Of a DNA stretch of 64,000 nucleotides, positions 53,641-62,375 are shown in pieces (within the stretch, counting starts at the first letter, position 1; each line of letters begins with the position of its first letter). A program made the position numbers and the translations under genes. This DNA is from Macropodus opercularis (lineage: Eukaryota > Chordata > Actinopteri > Anabantiformes > Osphronemidae), in assembly GCA_030770545.1 (NCBI GenBank), contig JAUCMP010000028.1:11985501-12049500 (forward strand), written 5' to 3'. The notes below the pieces were generated by a model, which was not told the origin of the DNA, did not search any database, and saw nothing but the letters and a program-made list of their open reading frames with translations.

Positions 53641-53785
53641 CTGAAGAGGAGCAAGGAAGATTAATGAGTTAGAGCCCCCCACAACAAGGTACACACAAAT
53701 TCACAGTTAGACTAAATCACTATAGTTATGTACTTTTTCTTGGTATTACTATATTCATTCTCATTAATTGTCTGAATTGACTTAC

Positions 53786-53890
53786 TTCAACAACTTCCCC
53801 CTCCACTGAAATGAAGCCTCGCTGGCCTGCGCAGTCCCTCAGGGGGACGACTGGCGAGGCTGGCAGAGAGAGATAAGCACATCCTTTCAT
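53786..53890 (-). CDS. Host OB-fold-like gene, first recognised exon
   Basis: Ends at a good donor (GAA/GTAAGT) in phase 0 after GFISVEGEVVE. The likely start is the ATG at 53890 (MKGCAYLSLPASP). The frame is open a little further upstream without an ATG, so a missing upstream exon is possible. A CCAAT motif lies ~60 bp further upstream. All three introns of the model are phase 0, which supports one gene. Confidence 0.5.
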
Positions 53891-54153
53891 CAAATTAATT
53901 TTAACAGGTTTAGGGGAGGAGTCCAAGGCTTCTGATTGGTTGATCCATATCTAAGCCCCTCCCCAAACACGCCCCTAATATGATATGATAATTATGAAAT
54001 TATTATGAAATTATTAAAAAAATATTAATAAAAAAGAAAAAACAAAAGGGGGGGGTTCATTTATTGTGTAATAGGTATGTGTCTCTAAGGGGTAAGTTGA
54101 CAGGTGACTATGGTCAACGCTGCAGGGTAAGGAGGGTGCGCCAGTCTGTCTGT

Positions 54154-54276
54154 ATGCCTCCGGCTGAGAAAAAACGTCTTTTAGAAAAAACACTGAAGCT
54201 TAGATCTAAGTCCACATTGGCTGCCCATGCCACACCTTTTCGCGACCCCCCACGCAAACATTCAATGCACGAGTAA
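54154..54276 (+). CDS. Small basic hypothetical ORF
   Basis: 40 codons from ATG (MPPAEKKRLLEKTLKLR...) to a TAA just before a TATA box. It is lysine/arginine-rich. No family is recognised; it may be a chance ORF at the edge of the Polinton. Confidence 0.25.
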   Translation: MPPAEKKRLLEKTLKLRSKSTLAAHATPFRDPPRKHSMHE

Positions 54277-54281
54277 TGTCC

Positions 54282-54289
54282 TATAAATA
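54282..54289 (+). promoter_or_regulatory. TATA box of the first Polinton gene
   Basis: TATAAATA lies 90 bp before the ATG at 54372. A related AATAAATAG lies at 55360-55368, before the next gene. Confidence 0.55.
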
Positions 54290-54371
54290 AGGCTTAATTC
54301 CACACATTAGAAGTTTGTGGTTGTGCTAGTCGGTTCAGAGTATTTTTTCAAAAAAAACCCAAGAAAGAAAC

Positions 54372-55302
54372 ATGACTACTCCTGCTAAAGTAAACGGTAT
54401 CATCTCTAGCATACCTGTGGGTCTTACTGAGGAGTCGGCGTTATGGAATGCACCCAGGAAATCAACATTTCATCTGTGTCGGGTGCAGAATGTAAATGGT
54501 AAATGGTCTGCATTTGTATAGCTACCTATCGGTACTCAAAGCGCTTTGACACTGCGTCACATTCACCCATTCACACACACATTCACACACCGGTGGCAGA
54601 GCTGCTATGCAGCTTAAGCTGACACACCGGGGGCAACTTGGGGTTCAGTGTCTTGCCCAGGGACGCAGGCTGGGGGAAGCCAGGAATCGAACCACCGATC
54701 CTACGATTGGTGGGCGACAGCTCTACCTCTGAGCCACTGCCGCCCCAGAAGCCAACGGATGCGTCTCTGCGTGGAGAACTGAAGCTGGAGTCGGGGAGTT
54801 TCGGCTACGTGTTTCAGTATAGCACGGGAGAACTGTTATTATACCAGTTAAAAGAAGGAGAGATTTTTAATCCGGAGACCGTAACAGCATCAGTGATGGT
54901 GGCTGACTGGGGCGTCCTGCGACATATAATCATGGGCTATGTCATGCACAACTTTGGTGAAAGCACAGCTGACCAAAGCCTCCCTGTTGTGAAGTTGGAA
55001 GACTCACAGACACCTCCAGCGAGTACCGGACCCCGGTGATCAAAGCCGTGTGGGAAACTCAGTCCTCAGCTAGCGGCAAATGGTATTACAAGATTATAGC
55101 TGAGTTTAGAGAATCAGGGGAGAACACCATGACGTTACATCGGTTCAACAGCGAGTGTGGTGTTTTTCTGACCGTGCTCAGCATGTCTCTCTCTAGCTGG
55201 AGAAAGATTTTTGACAAGTGGGGCTCTGAAATAGCTCAGCTGTTTCGTGGAAGCCAGGATTGGCAGGAAATCGTGATATTGAGAAAAGCCCTGTTTGTTT
55301 GA
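54372..55302 (+). pseudogene. Polinton gene with two PC4-like modules, broken by a SINE and a frameshift
   Basis: The frame opens at 54372 (MTTPAKVNG...), is cut by a SINE at 54491-54745, resumes after the repeated CAGAA, and stops with TGA at 55039. The rest continues in another frame to 55302, and the two frames overlap at 55000-55040, indicating a small indel. Each half has a strand-rich stretch followed by a helix with a W (ADWGVLRHII and SLSSWRKIFDKW). This recalls the PC4 (p15) single-strand-binding fold reported in some large DNA transposons. The assignment is tentative. Confidence 0.5.
54491..54745 (-). mobile_element. tRNA-derived SINE
   Basis: On the minus strand it has an A box (TGGCTCAGAGGTAGAGC) and a B box (GGTTCGATTCC) near its 5' end. 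The tail ends GCAGACCATTTACCATTTAC, a common fish SINE tail. CAGAA is repeated at 54486-54490 and 54746-54750 as a short target duplication. About 255 bp. Confidence 0.8.
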
Positions 55303-55426
55303 CAGTTGTCACCTCCCAACCACGCCCTGATCCTCCACAGACCCACCCCCTGCATTCGGAATAAATAGAGGCAGAGTTGTTTCAGCAGGACAGCCTATCT
55401 ACTCCTCGACTCCTGACGCTAAGAAG

Positions 55427-56071
55427 ATGCATCATTTCACTCAGGCGCTGTCGCCCTCATCATCTCTTGGATCAAGCTTGGACACTGACGTGGACCTAAA
55501 CTCCGGCTATGAGACCGACGAATCCGATGTCCAGTCAACAGCTGGAAGTCAGTCGTTTGTGGAAGCTTGGGCGTCGGATGTTCCTGCCTCTGAAACCATC
55601 GAACTACAGGCCGTCGAGGCTGGTGATGTACTGGACGGAGCGCGGATCATGCTATTTCTGGACACGCTAAAAACCTTTCTGACTCGTGTATTATACATAA
55701 CAATACAAGAGTTTCAGGAATATATCTGCAACGGCTGTCAGACGGCTCACCCCAGTCAACGGCAGCACACGTGCCTTTGGGGGGTGCCTGATTTTTTTCT
55801 GGACACCTACTACGAGGATCTGAAGAAGCGAGTGTTAACAAGCAGATTCGTCCAGGCGGCCTTAAAGTTGTTGGAAAAATACAACATCAATGTCGCCGCG
55901 AGCAAAGTGGAGGATGTCTGCGACGGCATGCTACAGGATCTACGGGACTCAGATGATATAATAAATGACATTGAAGACGTTTATGTTAAGATGTTGTGGA
56001 GTGATGATTCGGAGAAGAAGGTTGAAAATCTTCGAGAGGCTATGGAGTTTTGGGAGGGGGGGTCTGATTAA
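55427..56071 (+). CDS. Polinton/adintovirus accessory protein with Cys/His cluster
   Basis: 214 residues from ATG at 55427. The N-terminus is serine/aspartate-rich (DTDVDLNSGYETDESD). A cluster at about residues 104-122 (CNGCQTAHPSQRQHTCLW) has Cys and His spaced as for metal binding. The C-terminus is acidic and helical. It sits between the PC4-like gene and integrase, has its own TATA-like box and is followed by an AATAAA near 56131. I do not recognise the function; a regulatory early protein is possible. The frame is intact. Confidence 0.6.
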   Translation: MHHFTQALSPSSSLGSSLDTDVDLNSGYETDESDVQSTAGSQSFVEAWASDVPASETIELQAVEAGDVLDGARIMLFLDTLKTFLTRVLYITIQEFQEYICNGCQTAHPSQRQHTCLWGVPDFFLDTYYEDLKKRVLTSRFVQAALKLLEKYNINVAASKVEDVCDGMLQDLRDSDDIINDIEDVYVKMLWSDDSEKKVENLREAMEFWEGGSD

Positions 56072-56264
56072 TTAAAAACAAATGTCATGTATTACAATGT
56101 TCGATACGTTCATGCATCATGTTATGTTTTAAATAAAAGCATTTGACTAAATCCTATCTTTGGCAACTTTCATTGTTTTTTACATAAAGCGTCTCCACGC
56201 ATACATAGAGCTGGGTTGAGACGGTGAATGGTCAGATAAGCATTTCGCAGCCCTTCTGTGAACA

Positions 56265-57359
56265 ATGCCCCCGAAAATTGAGAGTTTGATGAAGAAAATC
56301 TATTATAATCCAGCGCATCCGGGCAGCTATGGAGGGGTCCATGCTTTACAGCAGGCTGTTGAACAAGAGTATGGTAGAAAAATAAGTCTGAACCAAATCA
56401 AACAATTTCTATCAAAACAAGATGCTTATACTCTGCACAAACCCGTAAGGATACATTTTAAAAGAAATAGAGTTTTCGCATCACGGCCTCTTTTCCAGTT
56501 TCAAGCCGATTTATGTGATATGCAGGCTCTGTCAACATACAATGACGGATACAAATTCCTACTCACAGTTATTGACGTGTTTTCAAAGAAAGCGTACGTG
56601 GAGCCTATTATGAGAAAAAGCTCTCGGGATGTGACCGAAGCATTCGCCTCCATTTTAGCAACAAGCGGCGTCCCAAAGTGTGTTCAGACCGATCTAGGTA
56701 AAGAATTTTACAATAAACAATTTAAAGCCTTGATGGATAAACATGAAATCCGGCACTTTAGCACTAAAAGCGATTTGAAGGCGTCCGTTATTGAACGTTT
56801 CAATAAAACGTTAAAATATAAATTATATCGTTACTTTACTGGGAGAAACACCCTAAGATACACGGATGTTTTAAAACTATTTGTGGCTGGTTATAACAAT
56901 AGTTACCATTCGAGCATAAAGATGCGACCCTCTCAAGTGACTTCTGAAAATACATCCCAAGTTTTTCAAAACTTGTATGGCTCGTTTCCTTTACGTCACA
57001 AAAACAAATTAAAGTTCAACTTTAAAAGGGGTGATCTGGTGAGAATATCCAAACTGCGAGGGGTATTTGATAAGAAATATACCCAGGGATTTACCGACGA
57101 AGTATTTAAAATAGAAGAATGTATTCCACGGTTTCCCCTGGTGTACGGACTCGTGGACTACGATGGGGAGCCCATAGAGGGCTCGTTCTATGAGGCTGAA
57201 TTACAGAAAGTAACCGTGGCTGGAAACAAACTCTTTCATGTAGAGAAGGTCCTAAGTAAGCGGAAGATCGATGGAGTGTATTATTCCCTTGTTAAATGGA
57301 AAAACTGGCCACAGAAATTTAATAGTTACGTCAAGAGTAGCGACGTAAAGTCTATATAA
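56265..57359 (+). CDS. Polinton integrase (retroviral-like DDE, chromodomain)
   Basis: 364 residues from the ATG at 56265. It has an N-terminal helical region (1-60) and a catalytic core with D82 (FQADLCD), D143 (QTDLGKEF) and E177 (SVIERFN), the retroviral/Polinton DDE triad. An SH3-like segment (FKRGDLVRIS) follows near 255. The C-terminal chromodomain (about 320-364) includes VLSKRKIDGVYYSLVKWKNW. It inserts the element DNA into the host genome. The frame is intact with no damage seen. Confidence 0.93.
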   Translation: MPPKIESLMKKIYYNPAHPGSYGGVHALQQAVEQEYGRKISLNQIKQFLSKQDAYTLHKPVRIHFKRNRVFASRPLFQFQADLCDMQALSTYNDGYKFLLTVIDVFSKKAYVEPIMRKSSRDVTEAFASILATSGVPKCVQTDLGKEFYNKQFKALMDKHEIRHFSTKSDLKASVIERFNKTLKYKLYRYFTGRNTLRYTDVLKLFVAGYNNSYHSSIKMRPSQVTSENTSQVFQNLYGSFPLRHKNKLKFNFKRGDLVRISKLRGVFDKKYTQGFTDEVFKIEECIPRFPLVYGLVDYDGEPIEGSFYEAELQKVTVAGNKLFHVEKVLSKRKIDGVYYSLVKWKNWPQKFNSYVKSSDVKSI

Positions 57360-57405
57360 TGATTTGTACAGACGCCTAAGCTTCCATAACGTTTTCTACT
57401 ACAAG

Positions 57406-58206
57406 ATGGAGAAGAATGGCTTCTATATTACGCTCCCGTCTAACGCCAGTATGGACACGTTTAAAGATAATACGGCTTCAAAGTTCCGTACTGATTTAGC
57501 GCAACATATAAATTTAATTGGCCCGTGGGAGGTTGCTCTGACAGACATTTCGTTTCCACACACATGGCTGACTGTGCCTTCAGGTAGCCAATTTTTCAAA
57601 TGGATAGATACGTGGGAACACGGTGTCCCTGAGGATCTTTTAGCTACACCTGTGCACGAGGAAGGAAAATATAAAGTCAAAGCTATGGCTTACGGATATG
57701 GAACGTACGATTCTATTGATGCAGTCGTAGGGACAATAAACACATACTTTCGAAAAGTGAACTTAGATGCCAGCGTCTCCTATGACGAACGCAAGCAGAT
57801 CTTTGTATGGACAGGCAGCGGCCGCTACAAATTAAAGTTTGTGCCACCCATGGCTTACATCCTTGGTTTGGACCCTAACGAGTGGATCTCAGCAGGACCG
57901 GGGGGTCAATATTCTCCCCACCCAGCGGATTTAAAAGCAGGGTTTTACAATCTGTTTCTTTATTCAGACGTTGTGAAGCATCAGATCGTTGGTGACAGCT
58001 TATCACCGCTTGTCCGTTGTATATCTATTGAGGGTAAATACGGAGATATTATAACAAAATCATTTAACCCTGCTCATTATTTACCTTTTTCAAAAGCCCA
58101 CATAGAAAGCATATACGTTGAAATTAAGACGGACCAGGACAAACTGGTTGAGTTTGGCTTTGGCAAAACTATACTCAAGTTACACTTTAGACCGGTGAAA
58201 GCATGA
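57406..58206 (+). CDS. Polinton minor capsid protein (penton-like)
   Basis: 266 residues from the ATG at 57406 (MEKNGFYITLPSNASMD). The frame is open upstream only to a non-ATG codon. The start of the protein (YITLPSNASMDTFKDN, then WEVALTDISFPHTW) is typical of the single-jelly-roll minor capsid protein of Polintons and adintoviruses. In the virion model it forms the vertices. Its stop overlaps the next ATG by four bases (ATGA). Confidence 0.85.
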   Translation: MEKNGFYITLPSNASMDTFKDNTASKFRTDLAQHINLIGPWEVALTDISFPHTWLTVPSGSQFFKWIDTWEHGVPEDLLATPVHEEGKYKVKAMAYGYGTYDSIDAVVGTINTYFRKVNLDASVSYDERKQIFVWTGSGRYKLKFVPPMAYILGLDPNEWISAGPGGQYSPHPADLKAGFYNLFLYSDVVKHQIVGDSLSPLVRCISIEGKYGDIITKSFNPAHYLPFSKAHIESIYVEIKTDQDKLVEFGFGKTILKLHFRPVKA

Positions 58207-58511
58207 GTCCTCGGGCTTATAAAGCAGACCCCTACAGATTTGTGAGTTATTACGATAATCAAGTGGGTTCCGGTCTAGCTGGATTTAATGGAGCAGCAGC
58301 GCAGTATGGACGGGGTATCGGAGCAATCTTCTCTAAACTGTTCCGTTTTGTCATGCCCTTTATGAAAAGAGGCTTTAACATAGCGAAGCCCCACCTGAGC
58401 TCAGCTGTGAAAAACATTGCCACTGACGTGCTAAGCAGCGCCGTCAACAAGTTCTCGGGTAAACAAAAGCCCGATGCGGACCAAGAAGGGGCAGGCCTAA
58501 CTGTTAACTAG
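58203..58511 (+). CDS. Small pVI-like capsid-associated protein
   Basis: 102 residues overlapping the penton gene by ATGA. The N-terminus has YYDNQVGSGLAGFNG, a glycine-rich stretch, then an amphipathic/hydrophobic segment (IGAIFSKLFRFVMPFMKRG). This resembles the adenovirus pVI/pX type of small proteins linked to the capsid interior. The role is inferred from position and composition. Confidence 0.6.
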   Translation: MSPRAYKADPYRFVSYYDNQVGSGLAGFNGAAAQYGRGIGAIFSKLFRFVMPFMKRGFNIAKPHLSSAVKNIATDVLSSAVNKFSGKQKPDADQEGAGLTVN

Positions 58512-58679
58512 CCCGGAGGCCCAGGAAGCGTCCCCCTGGCAACCGCGCACAGGGCGTTAAAAAAAACAGGCGTACACAGAAAAAGAGGTAATTTTCCACC
58601 GCGGCAGCAAGAGGAAAGAGGTCAAGAGCCAAGATAGAGGACATATTTTAAAACAAACAAAAAACCATGGCTCTCGTGC

Positions 58680-59969
58680 ATGAAAAATCTGCCGAATGTG
58701 TCAGAACTGGACCTGTTTTCATGCCCGTATTCACAGCTCAGCATCGAAGAACGTCAGTATGTAGAGATATCCCCTGTTTCATCCATAACGCAGCGAGGAC
58801 CGATTGAATTCTTTGTAGCGGCTGAAGGTGAACGATATCTGGACTTGAACGATACTTTATTGTTTCTAAGGCTGAAAATTACCAATGCAGACGGTACAGA
58901 TCTGGCTGTCGATGCACCTGTAGGAATTATAAACTATCCTCTGAATACAATATTTAGCCAGTGTGATGTCACGCTGGGGGATCGACTGATTTCACAGTCC
59001 AGCGCTACTCACCCATACAGGGCGATAATCGAAACTTTATTAAATTATTCACCGGATTCTTTAAAAAACCAATTCAGCACGGGTCTCTTTTATCAAGACA
59101 CAGCGGGGGCCATGGACTCTACCAATTCTAAAGACGGCGATAATAAGGGCTTGTGCAGTCGCGCAAGGTTCAGTGACCTCTCAAGAGAGTTTCATCTTCT
59201 AGGACCTCTACACGCAGACATCTTTTTCAGCGATCGACTGCTCTTAAATTCAGTGGATCTGAAAATAAAACTGACTCGAGCCAGCGACGCGTTCTGCCTT
59301 ATGCACGCTGCGAACGCAGACTATCGTCTGCACATCCTGGGAGCATCTCTGTTTGTGAGGAAGGTGACGGTGTCGCCCGCTGTGCGTATAGGTCACTCCT
59401 CAGCTATGACAAGGGGGAACGCTCTTTATCCGCTTTCACGCATTAACGTAAAAACTTTTTCAATACCTGCCAACTCCAGAATATGTACTCAGGAGAATCT
59501 TTTTCTAGGAAATCAGCCAAAATATATAATCCTAGCCATGGTACATCATGAAGCTTTTACGGGTGTGGGTAATCTAAACCCTTTTAACTTTATACACGCT
59601 GATTTGGAATTCCTGGCTCTGTGTCAGGACGGCCGTCAAATACCGGGCAAACCCTTTCAGCCTGATTTTCAGAACGGCCTCTCTGTCAGAGAGTATTACA
59701 GCCTAATTACAACCACGGGGCGTCATTTGAAAGATGCTCCTTTGAGCTTCAACAGAAGAGAGTTCGAACAAGGCTATACTCTTTTTGCATTCAATCTAGC
59801 ACCTGATGAAGAAGGTTCAACTCTGTCCCTCATAAAGACAGGTTCGCTGAGGCTGGAGATGAGATTCAGACATCCTCTACAACAAACTACAACGCTCATA
59901 GTCTACGCGTGTTACGATTCCATTCTGGAAATTGATTCTAAAAGAAACGTTCTCGTGGATTACTATTGA
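58680..59969 (+). CDS. Polinton major capsid protein (double jelly roll)
   Basis: 429 residues from the ATG at 58680. Recognisable segments are ELDLFSCP, YVEISPVSS, GPIEFFVAA, YLDLNDTLLFLRLKI and later GYTLFAFNL, the profile of Polinton/adintovirus hexon-like proteins. It builds the pseudo-hexagonal capsomers. An upstream ATG at 58667 opens a frame that shifts out of register near 58690-58705 and looks like the usual family N-terminus, so the extreme N-terminus may be frameshifted. The protease ATG follows the stop directly. Confidence 0.88.
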   Translation: MKNLPNVSELDLFSCPYSQLSIEERQYVEISPVSSITQRGPIEFFVAAEGERYLDLNDTLLFLRLKITNADGTDLAVDAPVGIINYPLNTIFSQCDVTLGDRLISQSSATHPYRAIIETLLNYSPDSLKNQFSTGLFYQDTAGAMDSTNSKDGDNKGLCSRARFSDLSREFHLLGPLHADIFFSDRLLLNSVDLKIKLTRASDAFCLMHAANADYRLHILGASLFVRKVTVSPAVRIGHSSAMTRGNALYPLSRINVKTFSIPANSRICTQENLFLGNQPKYIILAMVHHEAFTGVGNLNPFNFIHADLEFLALCQDGRQIPGKPFQPDFQNGLSVREYYSLITTTGRHLKDAPLSFNRREFEQGYTLFAFNLAPDEEGSTLSLIKTGSLRLEMRFRHPLQQTTTLIVYACYDSILEIDSKRNVLVDYY

Positions 59970-59971
59970 AC

Positions 59972-60523
59972 ATGAACGGGATCCAGCTGGAGCAGATTTT
60001 GAGGCCTTTACTGGGCGATGCGTTTCAGGGAGTCTACGCCTCAGATGAGCTGATCCTGCACACTTTTAAGAGACCTGTTTATTTTATAGTCAATACCCAT
60101 CCTCGCCACCTCCCTGGGGAACACTGGCTTGCCCTCAGTCTGGAAGAGAACGGCGTTGCTACATTCTACGATTCTTTTGGTTTTGATCCTGAATTTCCAT
60201 ACTACCCACAGACGATCCTGGAATTTCTACGGAAATACTCGAGAGTCATTTACTATCATGACAAGCAGCTTCAGCACCCCCTGTCGGCCGTGTGTGGTGA
60301 ACACTGCATTTTTTACCTGACACACAGAGCTGTTGGTTTATCCTATGCTGAGGTGTTAAAGTTGTACGATTCTAACGTTTCTAAAAATGATTCTGTGGTA
60401 TCTGATTTTGTTAAACGTCATCAAAAATGTGTGACTCGCTGTTCAAGGGATCCTAGAAGACACGGTGTGTGTTCATTAAAAATATTTGCAGAGTGTCATA
60501 ATATCAAGCTGAGAAAATGTTGA
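59972..60523 (+). CDS. Polinton adenain-like cysteine protease
   Basis: 183 residues from the ATG at 59972. The catalytic residues of the adenovirus-type (C5/Ulp-like) protease are visible: H51 (GEHWLALS), D68 (FYDSFG), a glutamine at 99-101 and C108 (SAVCGEHC). It cleaves capsid precursor proteins during maturation. It is the last gene of the rightward block; an AATAAA lies ~70 bp past the stop. Confidence 0.88.
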   Translation: MNGIQLEQILRPLLGDAFQGVYASDELILHTFKRPVYFIVNTHPRHLPGEHWLALSLEENGVATFYDSFGFDPEFPYYPQTILEFLRKYSRVIYYHDKQLQHPLSAVCGEHCIFYLTHRAVGLSYAEVLKLYDSNVSKNDSVVSDFVKRHQKCVTRCSRDPRRHGVCSLKIFAECHNIKLRKC

Positions 60524-60584
60524 GTGTGTGTTTCATTGAATGTTTTAAAAAATACTCTGTAAGAATACTCTGAGACTTTTTTGA

Positions 60585-60612
60585 TTCATTAAAATAAAAA
60601 TCTTTTTATTTC
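60585..60612. terminator. Shared poly(A) region between convergent Polinton gene blocks
   Basis: AATAAA on the plus strand (TTAAAATAAAAATC) and TTTATTTC (AAATAAA on the minus strand) lie within 20 bp, between the protease stop (60523) and the end of the leftward block (60660). Confidence 0.6.
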
Positions 60613-60659
60613 AGAAAAAAAAGTGATACACGCTTCTTATTTATGACAAATTTTCACCT

Positions 60660-61376
60660 CTAGGGAAAAACCCAGTCAGACGAACTGAGACGCTTAGTTT
60701 TTTTCCGCTTTCTCTGCGTTAAACGTTCCTCATCTTTATCCCTGTTTTCAGGGGTTTTCATGTCATACGTATGCATCTGACTACGAGCTTGTTTATTAGG
60801 AATACAGGATAAAGGTATATTTAATCGTAATAGAGTCTGTAGAAACTCATCCCACCCTTTCGGTTGTAGCTCTTTAGAGACCTTAGGCGTAACATTTAGT
60901 CGTTTTATCAAGTCCATAATATGGGACCCTCGAACTACAGATCCGTTGAAAATAAATTCACCGTTGGCGTTCCATCCTCCAGGACCCCCGGACTCTGCAA
61001 TTTTATGTAAAATGTAGCCGGCGTTCTTTTGAAAACGAGGGGGGACGTTGGACGTGACCTCCTGAATAATTTGTTCGGACGATCTGTCAGGGACCGGTTC
61101 AGGCGAGGGTGTAGATTCCTCTTTAGGCAGGCTGAGTGTAATTTCACGAGATTCTCCCTTTTTCTGCTTTTCCAGGGTAAGATACCGATGTAATAAAATT
61201 GTGTATCTTTTAATTTTCTCATCGGGCGTAAGATCCTTCTGTTCTAAAACACCTCGCATTTGAGAGTCCAAGTCCATCACAGCTCGGTCTCGGATATCAC
61301 CGTCTGCATGGGGGATGGCTCCGGGTAAACGGTTTAGCTGGTCCTGAGATAGGAGATACATTTTTCGGGCCATCAT
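60660..61376 (-). CDS. Conserved Polinton protein of unknown function
   Basis: 238 residues starting MMARKMYLLSQDQLNRL. It has a helical N-terminal half with EKIKRYTILLHRYL, and a central segment WNANGEFIFNGSVVRGSHIMDLI of a type found in a conserved companion protein of Polinton/adintovirus gene sets. The C-terminus is basic (KRKKTKR), suggesting DNA or RNA binding. It overlaps the end of the upstream small gene by four bases. No function is assigned. Confidence 0.6.
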   Translation of the reverse strand: MMARKMYLLSQDQLNRLPGAIPHADGDIRDRAVMDLDSQMRGVLEQKDLTPDEKIKRYTILLHRYLTLEKQKKGESREITLSLPKEESTPSPEPVPDRSSEQIIQEVTSNVPPRFQKNAGYILHKIAESGGPGGWNANGEFIFNGSVVRGSHIMDLIKRLNVTPKVSKELQPKGWDEFLQTLLRLNIPLSCIPNKQARSQMHTYDMKTPENRDKDEERLTQRKRKKTKRLSSSDWVFP

Positions 61377-61696
61377 CTATTAATCAGACCCCCCACAAGC
61401 TGGCCAAGGATCGGTAGTGCAGCTGTGAGAAGCGGTAGCAGGAAGCCCCCCTTTTGAATAAGTCTCTTCTTCTTGCTTTTATCAGCCAGGGTTCTGAGGT
61501 TTTTCTTCTGTCGTTTTAACTTGTTATACTGAGCCGGTGTTAAATTAATATTCCCTTTGAGAAGATTAACGGCCAGTTCACACACTGTTTTGACCAAGTC
61601 TGTGGAACACGCAGACAGAAGCGCCCGACGCTGATGAGGTTTGCTGGACACTAATACTCTTAAGAGCGGCATATTCTTTTTCAATCTATCTGACAT
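61373..61696 (-). CDS. Small basic virion-core-like protein
   Basis: 107 residues from the ATG at 61696 (MSDRLKKNMPLLRVL). I chose this start because it lies just past the ATPase stop at 61708; the frame is open upstream but overlaps the ATPase. The middle is lysine-rich (NKLKRQKKNLRTLADKSKKK) and the C-terminus hydrophobic (GGFLLPLLTAALPILGQLVGG). This form is common in Polintons and adintoviruses and is compared with adenovirus core/membrane-active peptides; the role is inferred. Confidence 0.65.
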   Translation of the reverse strand: MSDRLKKNMPLLRVLVSSKPHQRRALLSACSTDLVKTVCELAVNLLKGNINLTPAQYNKLKRQKKNLRTLADKSKKKRLIQKGGFLLPLLTAALPILGQLVGGLINR

Positions 61697-61707
61697 GGTT
61701 TGTCTCT

Positions 61708-62373
61708 CTAGTTCCGCGCAGGAAGATAGACGCAGGTTCTTTCGTCCGGTAACAGATTCGTTCTTAGTCTCAGACGTTCTGGGCACTCGGGCGTCAGGCC
61801 AACCAATAAGTACCCGTGTGGTTTCCTCGTTGCATCATCATAACTGTCCATAAAATAGGCTTTCTGTCTAGGAAATATCTGCTGAGCTAATATGGACGTT
61901 TGTAACTTGTCACGTGGATTTTTAAATAAGATGAGATGCGTGCTGTTCAAATTCAAAGTTCGGCTATACTTGCCCTTATGAAAAATATTTTGAGTCAGGA
62001 ACATAACAGACATATTTTTGTGGTGTCTGTACTGTGTGAAAATCTTTACAACCTCGGGACTTTCCAGGGCTTCGAGTAGGACGTCGTCTAGAATGATGAG
62101 GTGCTTCAGGCCTCTGGGAAACAAACTTTCATTATCGAAAGAATTGGGTAGACCCTCCACGAATCTGATTTGTTTATTAGTCTTTTGCATTTCATCATAC
62201 ATGGGCTGGAATGAACTATAAATCCATACAATATTATCAGGCACACAATCCATGACACTTTTACAATTTTCCAAGACATTTTTTACAAAATAAGTTTTCC
62301 CCGATCCGCTGGGACCCACAACAAGACATGAAAATGGCACGTTTAGACCCGGGTTAAAATCAATCTCCTCCAT
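61708..62373 (-). CDS. Polinton packaging ATPase (FtsK/HerA-type, A32-like)
   Basis: 221 residues from the ATG at 62373 (MEEIDFNPG), directly after the PolB stop. Walker A is GPSGSGKT (residues 20-27) and Walker B is LIILDD (92-97), followed by QYRHHKNMSVMFLTQN, the conserved sensor region of A32-like ATPases. It would translocate genome DNA into capsids. The frame is intact. Confidence 0.9.
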   Translation of the reverse strand: MEEIDFNPGLNVPFSCLVVGPSGSGKTYFVKNVLENCKSVMDCVPDNIVWIYSSFQPMYDEMQKTNKQIRFVEGLPNSFDNESLFPRGLKHLIILDDVLLEALESPEVVKIFTQYRHHKNMSVMFLTQNIFHKGKYSRTLNLNSTHLILFKNPRDKLQTSILAQQIFPRQKAYFMDSYDDATRKPHGYLLVGLTPECPERLRLRTNLLPDERTCVYLPARN

Positions 62374-62375
62374 TT

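Noticed and set aside
54497..54749. Functional tRNA gene at the A/B box sequence
   Set aside because: The body does not fold as a tRNA after the B box and has a SINE tail and short target duplication.
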